Part shown: positions 10,756 through 20,236 of the stretch, in pieces
Layout of the letters: each line of letters begins with the position of its first letter
Numbering within the stretch: position 1 is the stretch's first letter
Source: Codonopsis lanceolata
Taxonomy: Eukaryota > Streptophyta > Magnoliopsida > Asterales > Campanulaceae
DNA length: 64,000 nt
NCBI GenBank assembly: GCA_013146195.2
Contig: CM028377.1
Coordinates: 4,750,239 to 4,814,238, forward strand
Direction: 5' to 3'
The notes under the pieces: generated by a model
Database searches by the model: none
What the model saw: only the letters and a program-made list of their open reading frames with translations
What the model was told of the DNA's origin: nothing
Made by a program: the position numbers and the translations under genes

Positions 10756-10928
10756 CTTCTTCCAATCTTTCATTTTTTGCACTTTCCCCCCTGCAGTTCA
10801 CTGTTCATGCATCCTACTTTTTCCTTTTGCATTTTCAACCCTATAACTTGACATTTGTTAATGTTTCAATAGTTCTTGATATTTTATGTCATGTCACATA
10901 TCAGGGGTACGAAATTGGGGTGTCTACA

Positions 10929-10945
10929 GAGCCCCTCAACGATGG
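10929..10945 (-). promoter_or_regulatory. Polypurine tract of element A
   Basis: Minus-strand TTGAGGGGCTC directly before TGTAGACACC. The same sequence precedes LTR3 (17899 onward) and the plus-strand LTR at 53072. Confidence 0.6.
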
Positions 10946-11159
10946 AGTCTACGGGTAACCCAAGGCTTACTGAGTAGACGAACATCGTTGATAAACAATG
11001 GACCCTCCAATTTCGTTCAATTATAAAATGGGAATGAGATGCAACAGGTAGTAGTTATAATGCAACAGTATATGACACAGACCAAACTCCATAACCTAGA
11101 CATATTTAGTCGGTATAGCAAGTTATCGTAATTTTTAAGCAGATATGAAATTAAAGTGC

Positions 11160-11520
11160 TCTGATGGTCGGACCTACTAGTGTAGGCTGCCTACGTATCC
11201 CTTAATAAAGGAACTCAGACCAAAACGTAGTTCAGGCCAAAACCTAAACTATATCACTACAACGGTCGTGCCTCAGTGATAGGTCGCCTACGTATCCTTA
11301 AACAAGGAATCAGACCGAGACGTAGTTCACTCAACTGGGGACTAAATGTGGCGGTGTAAGTGTTGTGGTGCAAGTGCGGCAATACTAAATGAGCAAGTGT
11401 GGCAAAGCTTTATCAAATGAGTACGACAAAGGTAAATATGTGCCGTGATGGTCGCGTCTATCGTGATAGACTGCCTACGTATCCTTAAACAAGGAATCAG
11501 ACCAAACGTAGTTCGTCTTG
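11160..11520 (-). repeat. Three CTACGT/ACGTAG hairpin modules upstream of the polypurine tract (element A)
   Basis: Each module (about 70 nt) contains CTACGT...ACGTAG arms around an inner TCCTT...AAGGA pair, with GATTC/GAATC near the loop. Three modules are visible in A, three in B (about 18130-18490) and two, reversed, in element D (about 52830-52975). The pairing is by eye. Confidence 0.7.
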
Positions 11521-11539
11521 TGGCTATGCGGAGTGAATT

Positions 11540-11760
11540 GTTTCCTAGGAACTCAGCCTCTATTGGAGAACAAGACCTTTCCCTATAAATCCGGGGCTGT
11601 GTACCCCTTAAAGGAAAGTTTCCCACATAGCCAAAATGCATGGAATGTATTGCCTCCTCAGGAACTCAGCCTTCAACGGAGAACAAAACCTTTCCCTATC
11701 AATCCGGGGCTGTGTACCCCTTAAAGGAAAGTTTCCAAACATCAAACAAATGCACTGTTA
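11540..11760 (-). repeat. Tandem duplication of about 110 bp in the 3' region of element A
   Basis: Two direct copies of a block starting GGAACTCAGCCT (plus strand), containing GGGGCTGTGTACCCC (a 4-bp inverted repeat) and AAAGGAAAGTTTCC. Element B has the same duplication at about 18519-18725. Not coding. Confidence 0.8.
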
Positions 11761-13125
11761 AAAAGGAAAATACCTTCCTTTCCTTTACCTTTGTCGTGTC
11801 CATGCGACAAATTTCTTTGGCGATGTTGCTTTCTTTGTCGCGCTTTACGTTGCTCGTTGTTGCACTTTGTTGGGGATTTTCTTTTTATCTTTGTTCGGCC
11901 TTCATTTGGAAAATCTTTTCCCCTGTCCCACTTTGTTTTCGGCTTTAGCTGGAAAATCTTTCTTGATGCTGCTGCATTTTTCTTTACCGCTCCTTCTAAC
12001 CTTGGTCAGAAGCTTCCTTTTTCTTGCTGTAGCATCTATTTGGTTTCAGCTGATATCATCTTTTCTTTGTTGTTGTTTTCTTTTCGCTCCATTTTCTAGC
12101 TTTCAGCCGAAAATGTCTTCTTCTGCCGCCGCATTTTTCTTGTTGCATGTACCTGAAAATTTTTCTTTTTTTGTACATGCATTTCCCCCTCTCCCGATTT
12201 TTTGTTTTTTGATTTTTTTGATTTTTTTTTCTTTTTTGTCTTTTTTATTCTGCATGCCTGCCACTTTTCTTTATTTGCATGTTTATTACCTCTTTTTTTT
12301 TCTTTCTTTTTTGTTTGTTTGTTTGTTTGTTTGTTTGTTTGTTTGTTTGTTTTTTTATCCGCCTGGAAATACTTCTGATCTGTCAGATTTTGGCACTGTT
12401 TGGCACTTTTTGAAGCATTCCTGACTTTATTAATGATGCTTATGCATGTCCTATTTATGTCTAAATGATGCAATTATGTAATGAAACATGAAATTTATTC
12501 AATTTATTCGTGTGATGCATGATTAAACTAGTGGTCATTATTTGACCTTATTATGAATGATTTATACTATAAATGCAAATGGGACTAAATGATGCATGCT
12601 AATGCTGCATGGATATAGTAAATGCCATAAGAATATTTATTTTCAGGAATTGTGGCATTTTATCTCTTTTTAGCGCACCTCTAATGCAACTTATTGGATA
12701 ATAAATGCAAATGATGTATGTACTACTTTTATTTCATATAAATGTGATGCCTAAAAATTATAAGATGCTTATGAACATGATGCATGGACATTATTTATTC
12801 TATCATGCATGCAATAATGTAAAATGTAGTACATATCTTTAAGATGCAAAATGCACTTTTATGATGCCTAAAATGCAAAAACATTTATCTAGATGCAAAA
12901 CAATACATAAAATTTTTTTTTGTTTTGTTTTTGTTTTGTTATTTTTGTTTTTGTTTTGTTTTGTTTTGTTTTTTTTTGTTGTTGAAAACCTGTACAAATA
13001 TTTACAATGCGATCTAATTTATATGATGCAAAATAAATAAAACATGCAGACTCAAGACGCACGCACAAAGCAAAGCTATACCGACCTCTAACAGATAATG
13101 GCACACTGTATCCCCATAATGGATT
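11760..13125. other. Pyrimidine-rich and AT-rich 3' noncoding region of element A
   Basis: CT-rich on the plus strand, followed by sequence rich in ATGCAT/TGATGCA words. It includes (GTTT)n at about 12312-12350 and (GTTTT)n at about 12910-12975. The long ORFs here are low-complexity (Phe/Leu or Lys runs) and I do not accept them. Element B 18725-19900 is the same sequence with indels. Confidence 0.7.
12312..12350. repeat. (GTTT)n microsatellite
   Basis: About ten GTTT units without interruption. The equivalent site in element B (about 19260-19285) lacks the long run, so it expanded in A or contracted in B. Confidence 0.9.
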
Positions 13126-13407
13126 TTAAAGGAATATACCTTCGGGCTCGAGCGGGCTTTCCTTTCTCTCTTTTTTTTTTCGTGATATGCGGGGAAAGGA
13201 AATGGCAGATACGTCCTCCTGTTTTTCTCGGCCATACCATTGTTGCAAGGCTATACTTGGCATAAGGCTATTCTTATAGCCCCTGCATTTTTCTTCGAAA
13301 TCAGATAGGGCAGTAGTGGATGATCGGAATCCAAGTCGTCTGGCTGTTTCAGGACAAATGGCAACGCAGATGATGAATAGGGCGAGGATACTTCTGGTGC
13401 TTCTCAT
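13126..13407 (-). CDS. Short ORF with a predicted signal peptide in element A
   Basis: A 93-codon sense-strand ORF between the hairpin pair and the repeat modules. It begins MRSTRSILALFIICVAICPE, a basic N-terminus followed by a hydrophobic stretch ending near small residues, as in a secretory signal peptide. The body contains a KCRGYKN block and ends in a Lys/Glu-rich tail. I do not recognise a family. Element B has the same start at about 20225 but one base is missing in GCCATTTG, which breaks the frame. It occupies the place where element P carries antisense genes. It could be a captured host fragment or chance. Confidence 0.4.
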   Translation of the reverse strand: MRSTRSILALFIICVAICPETARRLGFRSSTTALSDFEEKCRGYKNSLMPSIALQQWYGREKQEDVSAISFPRISRKKKERKESPLEPEGIFL

Positions 13408-13822
13408 CTTGATGAGACTGAGTCTTTTTCTGTGCTCTGCAGAAGAAGTACATGGGACCGGCTAGGCGGACGCCGCAAGCATTGATGGACTGCTCCGGGG
13501 CTTAAGCTGCAAATGAAGGATAGTTTTGGGGGGAAACAAGGGGGTACAGGAAATAATAGATATGTACATGCAATTAATGTATAACCTAAATTTCTTTAGC
13601 AATTATTCCTAAGTTGCACCTTAGGACCTGTAATATTATATTTTAGTGTTTTATTGCGAGCTTATGTCGTGGTTTTTCTTTTTCTTTTGTCAAACGAGCC
13701 CTCTTGCATGCCGAAGACTGGAGGTAAGATGTCGAGGTTTCAAAGAGTGCCTTCCCTCTCCTTATTCTCCATATATATATTTTTTGTTGTTTTTTTTTGT
13801 ATTTTTCATCATTTTTTTATTT

Positions 13823-13957
13823 GCTCTAATTTTTGCCAAGGCCTCCCTTTCGGGTTTTCAGCCTAGCGAGCCCTTATTTCTCCTTTTTATTATTTTTTTT
13901 GTTTTTTTATGCCCTAACTTTTGCCTAGACCGCCCTTTCGGGTTTTCAGCCTAGCGG
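13823..13957 (-). repeat. Tandem GAAA-tetraloop hairpin pair of element A
   Basis: Reverse-strand counterpart of 4594-4722. The unit near integrase (13909-13957) keeps the outer stem with a G-C to G-T change that still pairs in RNA. The distal unit (13823-13870) has a damaged outer stem but an intact CCC-GAAA-GGG core. Confidence 0.75.
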
Positions 13958-14786
13958 GCTGGAGAGGGAAGCACTTGTTGGATAGAATGGATCGATCACC
14001 ATACCTTTTGAGCTCGTTGAAATTGGAGGGCTGAACAAGGTCTTCTTTCCTAGCTTGTGAGGAGTACGACATCTCCTGACCGGATCTCTTTGACAATATA
14101 CGGCACATCGTGGAAGAGAGGGGTAACAGCCTTTGATAAGTAGCCCCCAGCATTTTTTAGCCCAGATTGCATGACATGATAGCAGTAGGCCCCCCAAGGG
14201 GTGGTGAATGGGGTCTTTTCTTGGTCTCCTGCTGTCTTTGATTTGACTATAACCCAGCATGCCGTTGATGAAAAAACTGTTGGGGTTGGGAATGATCACT
14301 ATATTGGACAGCCAGATCTGGTATTTTTTTCTTTCTTTTTTTTTTTGCTACTTCTTCTCTTCTTCTTTTTTTTTTTTGTATTTTTTTACCCGAATGAAGT
14401 TGACGTGCGGCTGTTTCATGCTTTCTCTTTTTTTTTCCAACTTGTAGTGACCATTCTGGTTTGATGCGGTGGAGCTTTTGTCTGATTGGCTGAGCATCCG
14501 GACATGTGGGGATCCGGTGTTCGACTATGACTGGGTCTACCCCTGACACATCTTCATAGAACCAGGTAAGCATGTCCACGAACTTTTTGAAAGGATCCAT
14601 GGGTGGTGTTCTTTTGGAGCCTTGTAGGTAGTTGCCGATTCTGACTTCTTTTGATTTCCTTGTCCAGCCCCAGATTGATAGTGGATCAGTCTTCAGTGGC
14701 TGTTGATGTTGTCTCTGGTGCTCTGCTGACTTTACAAGCTCAAGCAAACAAATTTTTTTTTTTTTGGGTACTATTAAATGACTCAT
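13914..14786 (-). pseudogene. Collapsed pol remnant of element A (RT fragments fused to the integrase tail)
   Basis: Read leftward from 14786: the region upstream of RT (DPFKKFVDMLTWFYEDVSG, QPIRQKLHRIKPEWS), then a Lys-rich low-complexity insertion (about 14420-14330), then RT blocks in shifting frames recognisable as GYxQI, TPxG.YCYHVM and GLKNAG (about 14270-14150). These run directly into the YIVKEI-type C-terminus of integrase (about 14100). The YRDLN segment, the YVDD motif, RNase H and the DDE integrase core are absent. Element B has the same architecture (42045-42840), so the deletions predate the split of the two copies. It cannot encode enzymes. Confidence 0.75.
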
Positions 14787-14881
14787 TATTATAATTATTT
14801 AATGCGTCTTTTAATGTAGGTGCAACTTAGAAATAAGCAAAGACATTTAGATTATTATTAAAAGCACACCGTACAGGGTTT

Positions 14882-16690
14882 ATTACATTATTGAGGACCT
14901 GGGGTTTGAGATCCTCAATTTTATGGAGCGGATTGGTAGATGACCAAATCCGTAAGGCTAGGGAAAGGAATAGGGGTAGTATATCCGAAGTAGTCCACCA
15001 GGTCTGTGGGCGTCAAAAGTGGGCCAGTCTTAATATACTAGTTCTGCAGTGGCTTATTAGAAATAGGCTCAAACTCAACAGGGAGCTTCTCGTAATCAGT
15101 ACCTCTGTATGTCATGCCCAGGAAGCTGTCATCAACCTCAATCATGTTGATTTGAGGTAGAGGGTTATTGATTATATTTGGTCTGGGAGTGGGCTTTTCA
15201 ATAACCTTATCATCTATAAGATCCTGAATAGCATTTTTGAGCTGATAACATTTATCGGTGAGGTGACCACTGCAGCGATGATATTCACAAGATCGGGCAT
15301 GATTCCGGTCTGGGCGGGGGTTCCGTGGCTTATAATTTTCCATAGGCTTTAACACTCCTTGTGCCATTAGCCCCTGCAGGATTACAGATTGGGAGGCTTG
15401 CAGCTCATCATAATGGCGGTTCTGATTTCTGAAATTTCTGCTCGGGCCATTATTTCCTCCGACTGTGTTGACAGACCTATCCGCTCCATAAGACCATGGA
15501 ACAATGCCATAATTTTGGGTGGGAAATGTGGCTGATGCATTTCCTACCACATTGACATTTGGTGCGGGTGTGGCTGCGGCTGTCTTCCCTTTAGAGTAAC
15601 GGAAAGAGGTAGGAGGCGTATTAGCTTGTAATTGTCCTGTCCGTATATCATCATCAATACGAGCTCCTATCTCTACTATTTCTTTAAAATTGGTATAGGG
15701 GAGATACCGCATGTGTTCCAGGTAAATGGGCTGGAGGTTTTTGATGAACATTCGGCATGACTCCTGGATCAGGTGCAGGTCTGGGCCAACTTTCTTTTCC
15801 ACCGATCGCGAACTCAAAGACAAGTTTCTTTTTCCCTCTGGGTGCACGAATCAAGGTCCCTTCTATTTTCGGATGGTGTTGTCTTTGTACCTTTCTAGGA
15901 ACGCTTCACTATCGGTCCCACGTGTTCATGGTGCCGCTATCGACAACATTAGCCATTGTTTGGCGCCCCTATTAGGGTGAGGTGAAAATTGGAAGCCATA
16001 GCCTCAAAGCTAGCTCCCTTGACCGCATGCCGTGGAATAAGATTTTAAGTGGGATATAGGGCATCCAGTCCCATCAAACTTTTCTATGTCGGGCATTTTG
16101 AATTTGAAAGGCAATACTGCCGCAGGTTGTAATGTTAGTGCCCGCGTAGAAAATTCCCCTTTGTTGAGAAGATTGAGTATCATAGTCTTTATAATTTCCA
16201 CTTCGGCCTCTATTTTGGTGGCTGGGGGAGTTGGATTTTGGTATATACTGGCTGGGTTAGGGAAGGTTGGGTTATTTTCCGGTGTTGTGCGGTAAGGGTT
16301 TTGGGTGGATATGGATATTGAAATTTGGTGGATTACGGGATAGGTGGTGGTACTTGGGTAGGATATGGATTTTGGGTTGGTAGATTTTGAGTAGGTGGAT
16401 TTTGGATGGTTTCGGCTGGGTGGCCAGGATCATTATAAGGTAAATAAGTGGTAACTTGGCCTGGCGGGTTATAATTTTGTGAGTCTATATGTGGGTTGTT
16501 CTGGAGTGGGTTGGTTATAGGAACAGGGAGGTCATTTGGGCTTTGGGGAATTTTGGTGTTTAGGGCAGGATATGAAGGATATGACGGGTAAGGGCTGATA
16601 TTTGGGTAGTAGGGACTTGGTGGAGGATTGGGATTTAGGGTAATGGCAGTATTTGGTGGGTTAGTGTTTGGCTGAGGAGTTGGGTTCGGA
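14882..16690 (-). pseudogene. gag of element A, 5'-truncated
   Basis: The main ORF (15847-15038) contains the conserved Tat/Ogre gag stretch RMFIKNLQPIYLEHMRYL, an Asn-rich linker and a zinc-knuckle-like CEYHRCSGHLTDKC, irregular against the usual CX2CX4HX4C. It continues frameshifted through LTPTDLVDYFGY-type sequence to about 14882. Pro-rich N-terminal coding extends to the junction near 16690, in several frames. No DSG/DTG protease motif was found. Gag would form virus-like particles for packaging; with these indels I treat it as decayed. Confidence 0.7.
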
Positions 16691-17538
16691 GGCTAAGTTA
16701 CGAGTTGGGAAGGTGCTAGGCACCCAACTCGCCCTTTCGGTCTCGAAAATGGTTTTTGGCTGAAGTATGCTTATTGTCACATTTATTTAGCAAATAAATA
16801 AGGTATTAAAATGAAAGGGAAATTTAAACAAATACATTCGTGGCCACATTATTTACGGACTGCGGCCGTGCCTCCTTCCAATAATTACGCATGTATTTAA
16901 GAATATTTGGCCATTATAACGGCTCTTTTACATAATATTTCCTATTCTAATCCGGGCAGCACAACGACTTATATTGGCTACATTGTGCCGGATTTAAATA
17001 ACAACTTTAAAAATAAATAAAAGACAGAAAAGTAAATAAATAAAAAATAAACGGCGCCCTTAAAGGTTTTACCTTTTAGAGCGGCGGTGTGCTCGCTCTG
17101 TCCTTCAGGGAGAGGGAGTCTTTTGTTGTTTGTTGTGTGTTTGTTGTTTTGATTTGGGCAGAGTTACGGCTTATATATGGTAGTTTTGGTTTGTTTGGTT
17201 GGGCAGAATGACGACTTAGTTTTGGTGGTTTTGGCCTTTTTGGTTGGGCGGAATAACGACTTATAAAGGGTGTTTTTCTACTCGCGCAGTAACGGCTTAC
17301 TTTGGGATTTTTGGGCCGGGGAAATGAGGTGGTTACCTAATAACTAGGCTAGGGATTACTTATAACTGGTGGATATTTATTTTGGCGGAGTTTGGACAGG
17401 GTTTGGAGACTTTAGGGGGTTCCACTCACCTATCTCGCACCTCTCGTACTAATATTGACGGAAGAACGAAGCAGAGCTTCGCTGGGATTAAAAATCGCGG
17501 AGGAAATGAGCGAGCAAAAAATGGGAACCGAGGCCTTC

Positions 17539-17546
17539 TATTTATA
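17539..17546 (-). promoter_or_regulatory. TATA box of LTR3
   Basis: TATAAATA on the minus strand, same context as the other LTRs of this family. Confidence 0.7.
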
Positions 17547-17663
17547 GTGAGAAGCAGGGACGCGGCTGTCATTCTTGAGTTTGTTCATCATGCTTCAGTC
17601 AGTTGTACCATGAGCCTTGAGTCTTGTACATTTCGGCAACTGAGAGAGAGCTACAGGAGAATG

Positions 17664-17722
17664 CTTGGTGCCACCAAGGGGACCCTTGGTGCGGCACCAA
17701 GGAGCCTTGGTGCGGCACCAAG
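17664..17722. repeat. U3 palindromic array, three perfect palindromes at exact 21-bp spacing
   Basis: Units at 17664-17678 (CTTGGTGCCACCAAG), 17685-17701 and 17706-17722 (both CTTGGTGCGGCACCAAG). Each is a perfect inverted repeat with a one-base centre. The starts are 21 bp apart. Confidence 0.85.
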
Positions 17723-17898
17723 CTTGCTTTTTTACTTTCCATTTTGTGCACTCTCCCCCCCTGCAGTTCACTGTTCATGCATCCTACTTTTTCCTTTTGC
17801 ATTTTCGACCCTGTAACTTGACATTTGTTAATGTTTCGACAATTCTTGATATTTTATGCCAGGTCACATATCAGGGGTACGAAATTGGGGTGTCTACA

Positions 17899-20236
17899 GA
17901 GCCCCTCAACGATGGAGTCTACGGGTAACCCAAGGCTTACTGAGTAGACGAACATCGTTGATAAACAATAGACCCTCCAATTTCGTTCAATTATAGAACG
18001 GGAATAAGATGCAACGGGAAGTAGTTATAATGCAACAGTATATAACACAGACCAAACTCCATAACCTGGACACTTTTAGTCGGTTATAGCAAGTTATCGT
18101 AGTTTTTAAGCAGATATGAATTTAATGTGCTCTGATGGTCGGACCTACTAGTGTAGGCTGCCTACGTATCCCTTAATAAAGGAACTCAGACCAAAACGTA
18201 GTTCAGGCCAAAACCTAAACTATCACTCGTACAACGGTCGTGCCTACCGTGATAGGCTGCCTACGTATCCTTAAACAAGGAATCAGACCGAAACGTAGTT
18301 CACTCAGTTGGGAACTAAATGTGGCGGTGTAAATGTTGTGGTGCAAGTGCGACAATACTAAATGAGCAAGTGTGGCAAAGCTTTATCAAATGAGTACGAC
18401 AAGGGTAAATATGTGATATGATGGTCGCGTCTACCGTGATAGACTGCCTACGTATCCTTCGTCAAGGAATCAGACCAAACGTAGCTCGTCTTATGGCTAT
18501 GCGAGTGAATTGTTTCCTAGGAACTCAGCCTCTATTGGAGAACAAGACCTTTCCCTATAAATCCGGGGCTGTGTACCCCTTAAAGGAAAGTTTCCCACAT
18601 AGCCAAAATGCATGGACTGTATTGCCTCCTTAGGAACTCAGCCTTCAACGGAGAACAAAACCTTTCCCTATCAATCCGGGGCTGTGTACCCCTTAAAGGA
18701 AAGTTTCCAAACATCAAACAAATGCACTGTTAAAAAGGAAAATACCTTCCTTTCCTTTACCTTTGTCGTGTCCATGCAAAGAAATTGTCGCCGATGTTGC
18801 TTTTTGTCGCTTTACTGCTTCGTTGTTGCACTTTGCTGAGGATTTTTCTTTTTTATCACTGTTCCGGCCTTCGCTGGAAAATCTTTTCCCCTGTCCCGCT
18901 TTGTTTTCGACTTTAGCTGGAAAATCTTTCTTGATGCTGCTGCATTTTCTTGACTGCTCCTTCTAACCTTGGTCAGAAGCTTCCTTTTTCTTGCTGTAGC
19001 ATCGTTTGGTATCAGCTGATATCATCTTTTCTTTGCTGCTGTTTTCTTTTCGCTCCATTTTCTAGCTTTAGCTGAAAATTTCTTCTTCTGCCGCCGCATT
19101 TTTCCTTGTTGCATGTACCTGAAATTTTTTTCCTTGCTTGTACATGCATTTCCCCCTGTCCCGATTTTTTTTTTGTTTTTTTGTTTTTTTTTGTTTTTTT
19201 CTTTGTTTTATTCTGCATGCCTGTCACTTTTCTTTATTTGCATGCTTATTACCTCTTTTTTGTTTTTCTCATTTTTTTTTGCTTGCTTGGAAATACTTCT
19301 GACCTGCTAGATTTTGGCACTGTGTGGTACTTTTTGAAGCATTCCTGACTTTATTAATGGTGCTTATGCATGTCCTATTTATGTCTAAATGATGCAATTA
19401 TGTAATGAAACATGAAATTTATATGATTTATTTCTACGATGCATGATTGAACTAATGGTCACTATTTGACCTTATTATGCATGATTTATATTACAAATGC
19501 AAATGAGGCTAAATGATGCATGCTTATGCTGCAGGACATAGTAAATGCCATAAGAATATTTATTTTTATGATTGGTGGCATTTTATTTTTCTTTTTAGCG
19601 CACCCCTAATGCAACTTATTGGATAATAAATGCACATGATGAATGCATGTACTACTTTATTTAATGTAAATGTGATGCCTAAAAATTATAGGATGCTTAT
19701 TAACATGATGCATGGGCATTATTTATTCTAACATGCATGCAATAATGCAGAATGCTTATTAACATGATACATTTTTTTTGTTTTTTTGGTTTTTTTGTTT
19801 TTTTGTTTTTTTTGTTTTTGAAAGCCTGTACAGATATTTACAATGCAAAATAAATAAATACATGCAGACTCAAGACGCACGCACAAAGCAAAGCTATACC
19901 GACCTAACGGGTAATGGCACGCTGTATCCCCAAAATGGATTTTAAAGGAATATACCTTCGGGCTCGAACAGGCTTCCTTTTTTTTCTTTTTCTTTTTTTT
20001 ATGAGATAGGCGGGGAAAGGGAAAGGCAGATACCTCCTTGGCCATATAATTGTTGCAGGGCTACACTTGGCATGAGGTTATTTTCATAACTCCTGCATTT
20101 TTCTTAGTAATCAGACAGGCCGCCGTGAATGATCGAGATCCAAGTTGTTTGGTTGTTTCAGGACAATGGCAACGCAGATGATGAATAGGGCGAGGATACT
20201 TCTGGTGCTTCTCATTTTGATGAGACTGAGTCTTTT
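17899..20236 (-). other. 3' noncoding region of element B
   Basis: Polypurine tract at 17899, hairpin modules at about 18130-18490, tandem block at about 18519-18725, a pyrimidine-rich stretch and the frameshifted copy of the short signal-peptide ORF (about 20225-20050). It is collinear with element A 10929-13420. Confidence 0.8.
20232..20236. repeat. Target-site duplication, left copy, of element T1 (CTTTT)
   Basis: CTTTT precedes TGTAACACC here and follows TCACA at 41553-41557. Removing T1 and one copy restores the sequence seen in element A at 13425-13440. Confidence 0.9.

Larger units (their letters stand above)
9053..10928 (-). repeat. LTR2, 3' LTR of element A
   Basis: TGTAGACACCCC ... 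CCTCACA on the minus strand, 1876 bp, homologous end to end with LTR1. A purine-rich stretch (TTGAGGGGCTC) abuts its 10928 side, as expected for a polypurine tract before a 3' LTR. The interior has the same R/U5 direct repeats as LTR1 (near 9278 and 9464). Confidence 0.82.
9053..16690 (-). mobile_element. Element A: non-autonomous Tat/Ogre-like element lacking its 5' end
   Basis: On the minus strand: gag (16690 to about 14882), a collapsed pol remnant (14786 to 13960), a hairpin pair, a short ORF, repeat modules, a polypurine tract and the 3' LTR (10928 to 9053). Its leader and 5' LTR are absent; at about 16684-16694 gag fuses to the middle of LTR3 of element B. The outer flank of its 3' LTR is the PMD ORF of element P. 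Confidence 0.8.
16684..17898 (-). repeat. LTR3, 3' LTR of element B, truncated
   Basis: Begins TGTAGACACCCC at 17898 (minus), with the TATA box at 17539-17546. It stops at 16684, at the position equivalent to 9665 in LTR2, so about 610 bp of its 3' portion are gone. The break carries the shared word GGGTTCGGAGGC, which also occurs in gag. Confidence 0.8.

Noticed and set aside
9053..10928. LTR2 as the 3' LTR of the plus-strand element P
   Set aside because: The TATA box, polypurine tract and TGTAGACACC start all place LTR2 on the minus strand, belonging to element A.
11160..11520. CRISPR-like array of spaced repeats
   Set aside because: Three imperfect stem-loop modules in a plant retroelement 3' region; no spacers of uniform size and no cas genes.
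11867..12473. Long Phe/Leu-rich plus ORF and Lys-rich minus ORF
   Set aside because: Low-complexity translation of a pyrimidine-rich noncoding tract with a (GTTT)n repeat; not conserved in element B.
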